This document shows positions 43,724 to 54,300 of a stretch of DNA of 56,750 nt, one piece after another. Each line of letters starts with the position of its first letter. Positions within the stretch are counted from its first letter, which is position 1. Position numbers and translations under genes: made by a program. A model generated the notes under the pieces. It worked only from the letters and a program-made list of their open reading frames with translations, searched no databases and had not been told where the DNA came from. Source of the stretch: Marinicella pacifica (lineage in GTDB: Bacteria; Pseudomonadota; Gammaproteobacteria; Xanthomonadales; Marinicellaceae). The stretch spans positions 1 to 56,750 of the forward strand of contig NZ_BMEO01000014.1 in NCBI RefSeq assembly GCF_014636635.1, in the 5' to 3' direction.

Positions 43724-45619
43724 ATGAAACAATTTTTAGTATTTCTATTGGTATTCACCGGAATATCGGCATCTGCCGATGTCTTAACCCCCGAGAAGTT
43801 ATGGCAGGTTGAGCGGGTCTCGGCATTGGGTTTATCGCAGGATAAATCCCAGGTGTTTTTTAAAGTCACCACGCCTGATGTTTCGGACAATGATTTTGAT
43901 AAAAAGGTCTATAGACTATCTGTTGATGGCGGGCCGGCGCTGTTAACCGAGGCCTATGAAGGACTGCTGAAAGATAAGAACCTGTCACCTGATGGCACCA
44001 AGAAACTTTTTCACAAAGCAGTTCTGGTGAATGAAGTCGCCGGTAAAGACCGCTATGAGGGCATGGATAAAGCCGAAGTCAATGTCTATGATTCCTTGGA
44101 TTATCGCCATTGGTCCACTTATAACGAGGGGAAATTTAATCATGTATTTTACCGTGATTTAGCGACCGAAGAAGAAACCGACATCATGCCGGGTGAACCC
44201 TATTACACGCCCCAAATGCCGTTTGGTGGTGATGAGGATTATATTTGGGGGCCCGAAGGTGAGAATATTTACTACGTCAGTAAAAAAGTGGTCGGCACAG
44301 AATACGCCAACAGCACCAATAGTGACATCTATAAATATAATATAAAAACGAAAAAAACTGAGAACATCACCTCGGAAAATCCCGGTTACGACACCAGCCC
44401 GGCTTTTTCGTCGAACGGCACCTTGGCCTGGTTACAAATGAAAACCCCGGGTTATGAAGCCGATAAGAACGATATTATCGTAAAACATAAAGGCTTCACT
44501 AATAATTTGACCGCCCATTGGGACGGCACGGTGCGTAGTTTTAAATGGGCCGAAGATGGCGAAAAAATCTATTTCACCGCACCGGTGGACGGTACCGTGC
44601 AATTATTCAGTGTCGATGATCCGGGTAAAACCAAACGCATGCCGGATTTACAACAACTGAGCGAAGGCCAGTTCGATGTCACCGGTATTGTCGGTGAAGT
44701 GGATGGTGCCTTAATCGTCACCCGCACCGATATGAACCATGCCCCGGAAATTTATCGTTTTGATCTGGATAAGCAATCGTTTAAGCAGCTTAGCCATGTT
44801 AATGATGACTTATACGATTCACTGGATTTACCCACGGTGAAAAAACGCATGGTGAAGACTCAGGACGGTCACGATATGCTGACCTGGGTGATTTATCCGC
44901 CGAACTTTGATAAAAACAAAAAATACCCGACCCTTTTGTACGCCCAGGGCGGTCCGCAATCAGCTTTATCACAGTTCTATTCTTATCGCTGGAACTTCCA
45001 GGTGATGGCCTCTCAAGGCTATATCATTGTGGCACCCAATCGCCGCGGTATGCCGGGTCACGGCGTTGCCTGGAATGAGGCCATCAGTAAAGACTGGGGT
45101 GGTAAAGCGATGCAGGATTATCTCGATGCCATCGATGATGTGGCCAAAGAGCCTTACGTGGATAAAGACCGTTTAGGGGCCATTGGCGCCAGTTTCGGCG
45201 GATATTCTGTGTTCTATTTAGCCGGTCATCATGACAAGCGTTTTAAAACCTTTATTGCCCATGCCGGTGTGTTTGATCTGCGCAGCATGTACGGCACCAC
45301 CGAAGAACTGTTCTTTGTTAATTACGACATGGGCGGACCGTACTGGGATAAAGACAATAAAGACGCCCAGAAAGCCTTAGAAGACTTTAATCCGGTTAAC
45401 TTTGTCAGCAATTGGGACACGCCGATTCTGGTGATGCACGGTAACACCGATTACCGCGTTCCAATCGGTCAGGGTTTAGCCGCTTTTCAGGCCGCACAAC
45501 TGCAGGGCATTAAAAGCCGCCTGGTGTTTTTCCCGGATGAAAACCACTGGATCAGCACACCGCAAAATGGCTTAATCTGGCAAAAAGAATTCTTTAAGTG
45601 GCTTGAAGAAACGCTGTAA
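43724..45619 (+). CDS. Exported S9 family (prolyl oligopeptidase-like) peptidase
   Basis: 631 residues. A signal peptide is clear (MKQFLVFLLVFTGISASA). A beta-propeller-like half (about 20-370) precedes an alpha/beta-hydrolase domain. The Ser nucleophile is in GASFGGYS, the Asp in HGNTDYRVP and the His in DENHWIS. S9C-type enzymes cleave short peptides, with acyl-peptide or dipeptidyl activity depending on the member. It should act in the periplasm and supply peptides for growth. A hairpin terminator follows. Confidence 0.93.
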   Translation: MKQFLVFLLVFTGISASADVLTPEKLWQVERVSALGLSQDKSQVFFKVTTPDVSDNDFDKKVYRLSVDGGPALLTEAYEGLLKDKNLSPDGTKKLFHKAVLVNEVAGKDRYEGMDKAEVNVYDSLDYRHWSTYNEGKFNHVFYRDLATEEETDIMPGEPYYTPQMPFGGDEDYIWGPEGENIYYVSKKVVGTEYANSTNSDIYKYNIKTKKTENITSENPGYDTSPAFSSNGTLAWLQMKTPGYEADKNDIIVKHKGFTNNLTAHWDGTVRSFKWAEDGEKIYFTAPVDGTVQLFSVDDPGKTKRMPDLQQLSEGQFDVTGIVGEVDGALIVTRTDMNHAPEIYRFDLDKQSFKQLSHVNDDLYDSLDLPTVKKRMVKTQDGHDMLTWVIYPPNFDKNKKYPTLLYAQGGPQSALSQFYSYRWNFQVMASQGYIIVAPNRRGMPGHGVAWNEAISKDWGGKAMQDYLDAIDDVAKEPYVDKDRLGAIGASFGGYSVFYLAGHHDKRFKTFIAHAGVFDLRSMYGTTEELFFVNYDMGGPYWDKDNKDAQKALEDFNPVNFVSNWDTPILVMHGNTDYRVPIGQGLAAFQAAQLQGIKSRLVFFPDENHWISTPQNGLIWQKEFFKWLEETL

Positions 45620-45643
45620 ACTTATAAGGATAATGACAAAAAG

Positions 45644-45671
45644 AACGCCGCTTGAAACAGTGGCGTTTTTT
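45644..45671. terminator. Rho-independent terminator between S9 peptidase and DUF2207 gene
   Basis: AACGCC and GGCGTT arms enclose a 12-base loop and are followed by a T-run. The A/T flanks on the left make it usable from both converging genes. Confidence 0.8.
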
Positions 45672-45687
45672 ATACCTGTTAAGCAAT

Positions 45688-47643
45688 TTACCAGCCACCG
45701 CCGCCACCGCCGCCACCGCCGCCGCCGGAAAAGCCGCCACCGGAGGAAAAACTGCTGCTGGATGAATACGATGAGGAATACGAACTTGAATAACTGCCAT
45801 AGCCGTCTGATGAAGAGGATATGCTTTGTTTTGAAGCCGGCACATCGGCGGCTTTTTGGACTGTGCTGTCGAGTTGACCGGACAGAGCGGATAATTGTTC
45901 TGTCAGGGATCGGTCATTGAGTACATCGCCTTGATACCAGCTTAACGGTAAATCGCCGGTGGTTTTCGGCTCCGTCTTTTCAGCACTAAAGACCGCGCTG
46001 AACTTTTCGGCCCAGCGGTTTTGCAAACCCAAAGCCACCGCATAAGGCAATAAAGCTTCGTAATGGGCCAGGTTTTTCTCCGGCGGATTCATCAGGTTTA
46101 AGCGTTGTTCCTCCGCCATACTGATATACAGTTTTAATCCGGCGACTTGATCCAAAATCTGACGGCCGTAGAGGGTTGGTGACTGTATTAACCAGGTGAA
46201 CAGAATATTTAACGCAATGATTACCAGTGTGAAATAAAGACCCACCTGAACATCCACAAACCATTGCATTAATTCAGAAAAAGACCCCACCAAAACCAAC
46301 AGTAATAAAACACCGACCACCACCGGCCAGGCCATCAATGTGATTACAGCCACCAAAAAAGCGAAGACATAAACGAACAGACCGCCAAAAAATGCAGCTG
46401 TACCCTGTTCAAACCCATAAAATAAGGCATAAAACAGGATGCAACAGAGCAAACTCAGTACCCAGCCCCAGATAATATAGCGGCGATTATTTTTAAAACA
46501 GGCGTCTTTATATTCAGCGGTCAGTTTATGTGCCAATTGTTTTTTACCCTTAGCCAGTTTCGCATTGGGCTTTTTATTGATGATGAGTTCATCCTTTTTA
46601 TCGGCAAACAGGTTTTTATACAGCTGCTTTTCGCCTTTGGATAATTTCTGCTGAGGCTGTTGTTTGAATAAGCGATAGTGCTGAGACTTCTGTTTAATCA
46701 TAAGCGCACCTTTAACGGCCAGACTTAATATGGCAGCGGTTAAGGTGGTATTGGTGATTTTTTGGTTGTCCAGGTAATTAATGGCCGCTGGTGACAGGCC
46801 TTTGGGTGGTTTAAAACGGGCAACAATCACACCTTTTTTCGGATCGCGCCCATGTCGAAGCCAGGCCAGCGCCATAAAAACCAATAAACCCAACACAGCC
46901 AATAAGGTACTGAGCCACAAAATATTATGCGCTATAAAACGACCGATTTGTAAACCGGGTTGTTGGATCAGGCCTTTTTTAAAAGAAAGACCAATGGTTA
47001 AACCCTGATGCTCAGCCAATGTTTGGGTGCTGGCAAATACTACCGTATCGTTATCCGTTGAAAGAATCTTAAAATCATCACCCTGTTGACCCTGATAACC
47101 GGTCCAGCCTCTGATGTCTTTAATGGCATGGCTGCCACCGCGGGGCAGGTGAACTGATGCCGTCACTTTATTGATGGGAAATGACCAGCCGTTGCCGGTG
47201 ACATTCCAGTAGAATTCATCATAATCATCAAAAAACTGTAATTGATGATTGGTTCGATAGGTCAGTTGAAAACGGTGCCGACCATGGGATAAATAACTAT
47301 TTTTATCGCCTATATAAACCCGTTGACCATTCACCATGTCTTGCAACATCATGGATGTCGGCTCACCATCCAGTAACACTGAGACAACCTTAAAACCGGT
47401 GCGGCGTTCAATGGCCAAATCATTGCGATATCGGGTGGGAAAATCGCGATAAATACCACGTTTTATGGCTTTACCTTCAGCCCAGACATCAATGGTTTCA
47501 ATAACCGTTAGGGTGCCATCATGGTGAAGATTAATGTCACTTTCAAAATGCAGAATTTTTTCAACTGCAAAAACCGGTGCAGAAATGATTATCAAGCCCA
47601 AAAACAGCAACCCCATAATCATTGATTGTTGATATCGCCCCAT
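45688..47643 (-). CDS. DUF2207 family membrane protein with glycine-rich tail
   Basis: 651 residues. A signal peptide (about 1-26) is followed by a DUF2207 extracytoplasmic domain containing DINLHHDGTLTVIETIDV. Several transmembrane segments follow (about 235-260 and 390-490). The Ser/Gly-rich C-terminus ends in a run of glycines and a Trp, a tail style common in this family. The function is unknown. It is the last gene of a four-gene minus-strand unit and its start overlaps the stop of the VOC gene (TGATG). Confidence 0.88.
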   Translation of the reverse strand: MGRYQQSMIMGLLFLGLIIISAPVFAVEKILHFESDINLHHDGTLTVIETIDVWAEGKAIKRGIYRDFPTRYRNDLAIERRTGFKVVSVLLDGEPTSMMLQDMVNGQRVYIGDKNSYLSHGRHRFQLTYRTNHQLQFFDDYDEFYWNVTGNGWSFPINKVTASVHLPRGGSHAIKDIRGWTGYQGQQGDDFKILSTDNDTVVFASTQTLAEHQGLTIGLSFKKGLIQQPGLQIGRFIAHNILWLSTLLAVLGLLVFMALAWLRHGRDPKKGVIVARFKPPKGLSPAAINYLDNQKITNTTLTAAILSLAVKGALMIKQKSQHYRLFKQQPQQKLSKGEKQLYKNLFADKKDELIINKKPNAKLAKGKKQLAHKLTAEYKDACFKNNRRYIIWGWVLSLLCCILFYALFYGFEQGTAAFFGGLFVYVFAFLVAVITLMAWPVVVGVLLLLVLVGSFSELMQWFVDVQVGLYFTLVIIALNILFTWLIQSPTLYGRQILDQVAGLKLYISMAEEQRLNLMNPPEKNLAHYEALLPYAVALGLQNRWAEKFSAVFSAEKTEPKTTGDLPLSWYQGDVLNDRSLTEQLSALSGQLDSTVQKAADVPASKQSISSSSDGYGSYSSSYSSSYSSSSSFSSGGGFSGGGGGGGGGGGW

Positions 47644-48080
47644 CAGTCGATGGCAAACAAACGATTCAAGTCTTTAAACGCCTTAAACTCCAGGGCATTA
47701 CCCGATGGATCTTTAAAAAATAACGTTGCCTGCTCACCAGCCTGGCCTTTAAAACGCACATAAGGCTCGATCATAAACTTCACACCATAATCAGTTAAGC
47801 GTTCAGCCAATTGTTGCCAATCGTCCATACTTAACACCACACCAAAATGTGGAATCGGTACGGCATGTTTATCGACATCACTGTGCACCAGTTTAACCTG
47901 ACCGTCCGGGCCTAAATTCGGATCCAAATGACACACCAGCTGATGACCGAAAAGGTTTAAATCAATCCAATCCTCACTGGCGCGGCCTAAAGAACAGCCC
48001 AAAACATCGCGGTAAAAAGCCGTGGCTTCGGCCACATCACGGCAAGGAATGGCCAGATGAAACGGCGTTAAAGCACTCAT
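47643..48080 (-). CDS. VOC superfamily (glyoxalase/dioxygenase-like) protein
   Basis: 145 residues. Two beta-alpha-beta-beta-beta modules are seen: FHLAIPCRDVAEATAFYRDV and the second half with PHFGVVLSMDDW and FFKDPSGNALEFKAF. VOC proteins bind a divalent metal; His near the N-terminus and Glu in the last strand (NALEF) are candidate ligands. The reaction is unknown. It overlaps the methyltransferase upstream by 4 bp and the DUF2207 gene downstream by 1 bp. Confidence 0.88.
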   Translation of the reverse strand: MSALTPFHLAIPCRDVAEATAFYRDVLGCSLGRASEDWIDLNLFGHQLVCHLDPNLGPDGQVKLVHSDVDKHAVPIPHFGVVLSMDDWQQLAERLTDYGVKFMIEPYVRFKGQAGEQATLFFKDPSGNALEFKAFKDLNRLFAID

Positions 48081-48670
48081 GGTTTGACCGCCGTTAATTG
48101 CACCACATCGGCCGCCCCGGTGTGGCCACGGCCTTCAATCACATCGCGCTTAAATTCTGCGATATGAACAATATCCAGATCTTTAAAATCTTCTCGAAGT
48201 AGGGCTTCAGTCATCATCAGTTCCTCCGTAGGCGGTCCGCCGGTGGTGTTATTTAATTGCGCCGGGGTATAGGCTTCAAGAATTATTACTCCCCCGGATA
48301 CCAAACCAGCCACAGCCGCCCGGTGAACCTGATGGCGTAATTCAGGCGGTAAATGGCAAAATATCGAGACAATCCCCTGCCAGCTGTTGGGTTCGATTTG
48401 ATAGTTCGCTAAATCAGCCTGCACAGTGGTAATACGAACACCCCGGTCTTTTGCCAGCTTGTCGGCTTTATCCAAACCCACTTTTGAGGCATCCACAGCC
48501 GTGACCTGATAACCCTGTTCTGCCAGAAACACAGCATTTCGGCCTTCGCCTTCGGCCAGACACAAGACCCGACCCAATGGAATGGTTTCAAATTGGCTCG
48601 CCAGGAAGTCATTGGGCGCCACCCCGTAAAAATAACCTTCATCAGCAAATCGTTCATCCCAACTCATCAT
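48077..48670 (-). CDS. Class I SAM-dependent methyltransferase
   Basis: 197 residues. SAM-binding motif I is VLCLAEGEGRNAVFLAEQGY, with the acidic residue in VTAVDASKVG. Motif IV-like IVSIFCHLPPELR follows. The overall shape (FADEGYFYGVAPNDFL at the start) resembles TehB/thiopurine-type small-molecule methyltransferases. The substrate is not visible. It lies 26 bp downstream of the P450 gene and overlaps the VOC gene by 4 bp, so it may act on the same compound. Confidence 0.87.
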   Translation of the reverse strand: MMSWDERFADEGYFYGVAPNDFLASQFETIPLGRVLCLAEGEGRNAVFLAEQGYQVTAVDASKVGLDKADKLAKDRGVRITTVQADLANYQIEPNSWQGIVSIFCHLPPELRHQVHRAAVAGLVSGGVIILEAYTPAQLNNTTGGPPTEELMMTEALLREDFKDLDIVHIAEFKRDVIEGRGHTGAADVVQLTAVKP

Positions 48671-48696
48671 CCATCTCCTAAAAATACACAGTTATT

Positions 48697-49827
48697 TTAT
48701 TTTAGCATGTGAATGGGCAATGTGGCATAACCACTGGCGGGATAATGTGCCGGTGTGGTTTCACCGGCACTGTGCATATCGCTACTTGCATTCAATAAAG
48801 CCATGATCACCGCTTTGAGCTCCATACGCGCCAAACCGGCACCAGGGCAATAGTGAATTCCGGCACCATACATCAGGTTTTGTTTGTGATCCCGGTTCCA
48901 ACGGAATTGATCGGCCTGCTCAAAAACAGTTTCATCGCGATTGGCCGAGACCCAGTTTAAAGTTAACGTTGAATCTGCGGGGATATCACGCCCGGCCAAC
49001 GTCACCGGACAGGTGGTTTTTCTTCGATTGGTCACCAAAGGCCCCTGTAAACGAAGGATTTCCTCGATTACTTCCGGAATTTTCGTCTGATCTTGCCGAA
49101 TATGGTGTTGAATATCCGGGTTCTCCGTCAAAAACTGTACCAATATCCCCATAGCAGCTGCCATGGTGCCGATTTCGCCCACCGCCCAATTGCGTAAAAT
49201 ACTGATCAGTTGCGATCGGGTTAACAGTTCGCCGTCCACCCGTTCTTGTAACAAACGTGCGGTGACATCATCTTTGTTCTGATGACGTTCAATAACCCCT
49301 GAAACAATCACTTCAAATTCAGCGGCACAATCAGCCAGTTCCGCTCTGTCTCGAACTAAAGTGGCTTGCTGGTTTCTTTTCACCCACGCCGTTAAGGGGT
49401 CGATGTGTTGATCTGACCAACCCAAAAAGGCACACTGCATGGCCACCGCCACCGGCCAGGCAAACTTAGCCATAAAATCAACTTCTTCACAGTCACTGAT
49501 TAAGCCCGCATAGTGCTCGGCAATGTCCTGACAAGTTGGTGCAAACGCCTGTACCGCTTGTTCACTAAAATACGGGTTAATTAAATCCCGATAAATTGTA
49601 TGCTCCGGCGGATCCATGCCATTGGGGACTGAAACATGACGGGATACACAGTTACTAAAGGTATCGTGGTCTTGCAGTATAGCTGCTATATCGGCATGCC
49701 GAAATACTGTCCATTGCAGGTAGTCACTATAAGCCACCGGACATTCGGCACGCATCTGATCATAAGTGGTAACGGCCTGATTTAAACTCTCATCTGAACG
49801 CGGGTTCCAATCTTGATGGTGTGACAT
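48697..49827 (-). CDS. Cytochrome P450
   Basis: 376 residues, a short soluble bacterial P450. The heme-binding loop is MYGAGIHYCPGAGLARMEL with the axial cysteine; the usual first Phe is Tyr here. The ExxR helix is IEEILRLQGP. The I-helix reads RNWAVGEIGTMAAAMG and lacks the common AGxDT/AGxET acid-alcohol pair. It would oxidise a small organic compound with an external electron partner. The ribosome site AGGAG precedes the start. It heads a unit with a methyltransferase, a VOC protein and a DUF2207 protein; an FNR-like site is upstream. Confidence 0.93.
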   Translation of the reverse strand: MSHHQDWNPRSDESLNQAVTTYDQMRAECPVAYSDYLQWTVFRHADIAAILQDHDTFSNCVSRHVSVPNGMDPPEHTIYRDLINPYFSEQAVQAFAPTCQDIAEHYAGLISDCEEVDFMAKFAWPVAVAMQCAFLGWSDQHIDPLTAWVKRNQQATLVRDRAELADCAAEFEVIVSGVIERHQNKDDVTARLLQERVDGELLTRSQLISILRNWAVGEIGTMAAAMGILVQFLTENPDIQHHIRQDQTKIPEVIEEILRLQGPLVTNRRKTTCPVTLAGRDIPADSTLTLNWVSANRDETVFEQADQFRWNRDHKQNLMYGAGIHYCPGAGLARMELKAVIMALLNASSDMHSAGETTPAHYPASGYATLPIHMLK

Positions 49828-50185
49828 CGCGGGCTCCTGTCATCTACAAAGGCTTCATTGTCTTGATTTAACCCTTGGGTGCAAGCACAGCGGGACTTAT
49901 GACATCACTTTTTCCTTAATAGTTGATTTGAATCAAACCACAATACCCCGCCGTTAAATCCATGACCGCTTCTCAGCGCTGTCAAGATACGAAATACCGC
50001 TTAAAAACCTTATTAATGCTGACCATGACTAATGCCCTATAAATCACTGATAGTGCATATAAATCCTGACTTCTGGCCCATGTTTTAGCGTCAAATTTTT
50101 GATTAAATAATTAAACATCGAATTCAACCGCTCGCTGAGTGGTTTTTAAAAGACAACACCCAATAATCCCAAAGGGGGACTAATT
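49828..50185. other. 358-bp intergenic region between P450 and RND operons
   Basis: No gene is seen. It contains divergent promoters: the FNR-type palindrome at 49923-49936, CATAAG on the minus strand (49901-49896) as a possible -10 element, two TATAAATC repeats (about 50038 and 50060), and the AAAGGGGG ribosome site of the RND adaptor. Nothing else stands out. Confidence 0.6.
49923..49936. promoter_or_regulatory. Perfect FNR/Anr-type binding site
   Basis: TTGATTTGAATCAA matches TTGATnnnnATCAA exactly. Its centre is about 40 bp upstream of a transcription start predicted from the minus-strand CATAAG element, which is the class II activation position. It lies 102 bp upstream of the P450 start. 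Confidence 0.6.
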
Positions 50186-51382
50186 ATGAGTAAAGCAACA
50201 AAAATTATTGCACCTATTCTGGTGATTATCGGCGCCATAGTATTGGTTCAGGTTATGGTGGCCGGCAAACCGGCGCCTGAAAAAAAAGAAAGCAGTCAGC
50301 GCACTGTGTCTTTACATGTGGCACCGGTTGTTAAAACCAGCCGTTCCATTGATGTGGAGACCCAGGGGGAAGTCAAAGCCAAAAACCAAATCCCGTTAAC
50401 TGCCCGCGTTAGTGGCCATATCATTGAAATCAGCCCTGACTTTGAAGAAGGCGCGGCCATTGACAGTGATACCCTGTTACTCAAAATTGATGACACTGAT
50501 TACAAAGCAGCGGTCATACGCGCTCAAGCCCGTCTGGCAGAAGCACGGGTGGCTTTGGAACGCGAACTGGCCAATGAAAAAATCAAAAAAGATACCTGGG
50601 ATCAGAAAAAAGGCGACACAAAACCCACCGCTTTTGCCCTCAACAAACCCCAGGTTTTAGAAGCCGAAGCCAAACTGGCTGCAGCCAAAGCCGATTTGAA
50701 AGAAGCTGAACTGAATGTTGAGCGCACTGAAATTCGTGTACCTTTTAACGGTCGTGTCATGTCCCGAAATGTCGGTCTGGGCCAATACGTGTCTGCCGGC
50801 GCAGTGCTGGGTCAGGTGTTTTCAGTGGATGTGGCGCAAGTGCGTTTACCCTTAACCGACCTGCAGTTATCTGCATTACGACTGCCACTTGGATTTGAAG
50901 CCGGCGAAAAGAACGCACCTGAAGTTCTGTTCACCACCAACATTGGTCGCAGCAGCCACCAATGGCGAGGTCGGATTGTGCGCACCAATGCTGCCGTCGA
51001 TCAGAATACCCGCTTAAGCTATGCCATTGCGGAAGTGGAAGACCCCTATGGCCAGGCGGCTAATGGCGGTGCGCCTTTTGCCGTCGGTATGTTCGTCAAT
51101 GCACGGATCAAGGGCTTTGAAGAAACGGATGCCTGGGTCTTACCCCGTGATGCTTTGCGTCAGGAGGACACGGTATATGTGGTCAATCAGGACAACAAAT
51201 TAAACATTCGCCAGGTCGAGGTCTATGCCACCACGTCCGATGAAGTCTTTATCAGTGCCGGTGTCCATACCGGAGAAAATGTGGTCACGTCAGCCGTCAA
51301 CAATGTCTTTGACGGCATGCTGGTCGAACCGTTAACAGCTTCATCTACCGGCACTGATGCCGGTGTGGTTTCAAAGCTTTAA
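50186..51382 (+). CDS. RND efflux system periplasmic adaptor (membrane fusion protein)
   Basis: 398 residues. An N-terminal anchor (about 8-28, IIAPILVIIGAIVLVQVMVA) is followed by a biotinyl-lipoyl-like domain (TQGEVKAKNQIPLTARVSG), a coiled-coil hairpin (LAEARVALERELANEKIKK) and beta-barrel regions. It joins the inner-membrane pump to an outer-membrane channel. Ribosome site AAAGGGGG is strong. The pump gene begins 10 bases after its stop, so they form an operon. No TolC-type gene is seen. Confidence 0.92.
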   Translation: MSKATKIIAPILVIIGAIVLVQVMVAGKPAPEKKESSQRTVSLHVAPVVKTSRSIDVETQGEVKAKNQIPLTARVSGHIIEISPDFEEGAAIDSDTLLLKIDDTDYKAAVIRAQARLAEARVALERELANEKIKKDTWDQKKGDTKPTAFALNKPQVLEAEAKLAAAKADLKEAELNVERTEIRVPFNGRVMSRNVGLGQYVSAGAVLGQVFSVDVAQVRLPLTDLQLSALRLPLGFEAGEKNAPEVLFTTNIGRSSHQWRGRIVRTNAAVDQNTRLSYAIAEVEDPYGQAANGGAPFAVGMFVNARIKGFEETDAWVLPRDALRQEDTVYVVNQDNKLNIRQVEVYATTSDEVFISAGVHTGENVVTSAVNNVFDGMLVEPLTASSTGTDAGVVSKL

Positions 51383-51392
51383 GGAGGGCAAT

Positions 51393-54300
51393 ATGAATCG
51401 TTTAATCGCCTGGTGGGCCAATAATCACGTCGCCGCCAATCTGATGATGGTGGGTATTTTTCTGGCCGGTTTTATCGGCTTTAACAGCATGGAACGCGAA
51501 ATGGAACCGCAGGTCCGCTTTCCAGGTCTTTATATCGGTGTCACCTGGCCCGGCGCTTCACCCCAGGAAGTCGAAGAACAACTGGTAACCCGTATCGAGG
51601 AATCCGTGAGTGACCTGGACGCCATTGAATGGGTACGTTCGGAATCCCGTGAAGGTGGCGGTGCGGTGTATATTCTGGCCGAGCAACAAGTGGATTTCAC
51701 CCAGTTTATGAATGACGTCAAAATACGCATTGACTCGATTTCCACCTTTCCCACCGATATGGAGCCACCCATTGTGCAGCAATGGGTGAACCGCAATGAA
51801 TACATTCGTATCGCCGTGCATGGTGATATGGAAGAACGTGAACTCAAACGCCTGGCTGAAACATTGCGTCGGGAAGTGGCACAATTACCGGCCATCACTG
51901 TGGTCGAATTATTCGGCACCCGTGATGAAGAGGTGTCCATCGAAGTGGGTGAAACCGCCTTAAAACGCTATGACCTGACTTTTTCTGAAGTCGCCAATGC
52001 CATCCGCAACGCCTCTATGAACCGCTCAGCCGGAACCGTGCGTACCCAAACCGGCAGCTACCAACTGAAAGTCCGGAATCAGGCCGACAGCCAGTCTGAG
52101 TTTGAAGATATTGTGATTCGCGAAGACGCCAGCGGCGGACTGGTGCGGGTGGGCGATGTGGCCACGGTAATTGACGGGTTTGTGGATGAACCCATACTGG
52201 CGACGTTAAATGGTGAACCGGCAGTACTCATTCAGGTCATGACCACGGAAATTATGGACATCGTGACTGCGTCCAAGGCGGTCAATGAATGGATTGCCAA
52301 ACGCCAACAAACCTTACCGGAAGAAGCCACACTCACCCTCTGGACTGATCAGGCAGAAGACTTTAACAGCCGCATGACCACCATCACCTCATCAGCACTG
52401 ATTGGGTTGATTCTGGTATTGTTTGTGTTAATGATGACCTTACGGCCCAAAGTGGCCTTTTGGGTGGCGGTTGGTATTGCCACCGCTTATGCCGGTGCCT
52501 TTGTGCTTTTACCCTCAGTCGGGGTATCGTTAAATATGCTCTCCACCTTCGCCTTTTTACTGGTGCTGGGTATTGTGGTGGATGATGCCATTGTTGTCGG
52601 AGAAGGCATCCACAGTAAATCCATGGAAATGGGCGGTGGTGTGAAGTCGGCCGTCGCCGGCACCCAGATGGTGGCCAAACCGGTCATCTTTGGGGTCGCC
52701 ACCACCATTATGGCTTTCTTACCCTGGTTATTTTTAAGTGGTTCCACCAGCGAATTTACCCGGCATATTACCTGGGTGGTGATACTGGCTTTAAGTTTTT
52801 CTTTAATCGAATCCTTATTTATTCTGCCGGCGCATTTATCCAAAATGAAGCCCCGGGTGGTACATAACCGCTTCGGTCAGTTACAAAAGAAAATCGCCCA
52901 TGGCATTATCAATTTTGCCGATAAACGTTACCGTAAAATGATTGACTGGTCTTTAACGCATCGTTATTTGACCACCAGTTTCTTTATCGGACTGTTAATT
53001 GTCGGTATGGGCATGTTTGGTGCCGGCATTGTGAAAAAAGGCTTTATGCCGGATATTGAATCCGATGAAATTATTGTTAATGTGGTGCTGCCGGAAGGCG
53101 CACCCTACAGCCGCGCATTAGAAATCCTGGCCCAATTACAAAACGCCGAGCAGGCTCTGGTGGACGAAGTCAACGAGCGTACAGAAGGTGAAGGTGAACT
53201 CATCGAGAACTGGTACACCCGGTCCCGCCGTGACAGCGTCATGGCCATTGTAAAACTGGCACCGCCGGAAGTGCGCGATATGAGCGCAAAAGATGCCTCG
53301 ATTCGCTTGCGGGAGTTGATGGGTGATATACCCGATGCCAAAGAAGTCTCGGTGGAATACACCAACGGCGACAATGAACCGGGTTTTGAAGTCTCTGTCC
53401 GGCACCCGGATTTAAGCACCTTACGTGCCGCCACCGCTGATTTAGAAAATCAATTGAGAACCTATGAAACCCTCTATGATGTGCGTAATAATCTGGACGG
53501 TGCCACCGAGGAAATACGACTGACCTTAAAACCCGGCGCCAAAAAATTAGGCCTGACTCTGGCTGATGTCAACCGTCAGGTCAGACAAGCCTATTTCGGC
53601 GAAGAAGTCCAGCGCCTGCCCCGCAACGGTCAGGATGTGCGGGTTAAAGTCCGCTATCCCAAAGCCGATCGCTACTCCATAGAAAGTTTAAATAATTTTA
53701 ATGTGCGTACCCCAGCCGGTCACACCGTGCCCTTACTGGCCGTGGCCGATTTAGAATTTGCCCCGGGTATCCAAAGCATTCGCCGCTGGAACGGTAACCG
53801 TGCAGCGCGGGTCAGTGCCGATATGAAAGATAACGTCCGTCAGGATATTGTGGAAGACTTAGAAACCAACTTTTATCCGGCCTGGGAAAAACGCTACCCG
53901 GGCATTATCCGTGGCGCCATCGGACAGGCAGAAGGCGAAGCCCGCTTTTTCCAGGAGCTCATGGGACTTTATTTAATTGCTTTCTTTTCCATGTACGCAC
54001 TATTGGCGGTGGCCTTTAAAAGTTATGGCCAACCGATTCTGATCCTGATTGCGATTCCGTATGCCTTCATCGGCGCCGTGGTTGGCCATTCGGTGTTTAA
54101 TTTAACCATGGCCATATTCAGTTACTTTGGTATTGCCGCCGCCGCCGGGGTGGTGGTGAATGACAATCTGGTACTGATGGATTATTGCAATCAACTCAAA
54201 GAAAAAGGCCTGGCGGCCAAAGAAGCCATTATCGAAGCCGGTGTCGCCCGTTTTCGCCCGATTTTGCTGACTTCCGTCACCACCATCGTCGGTCTGATGC

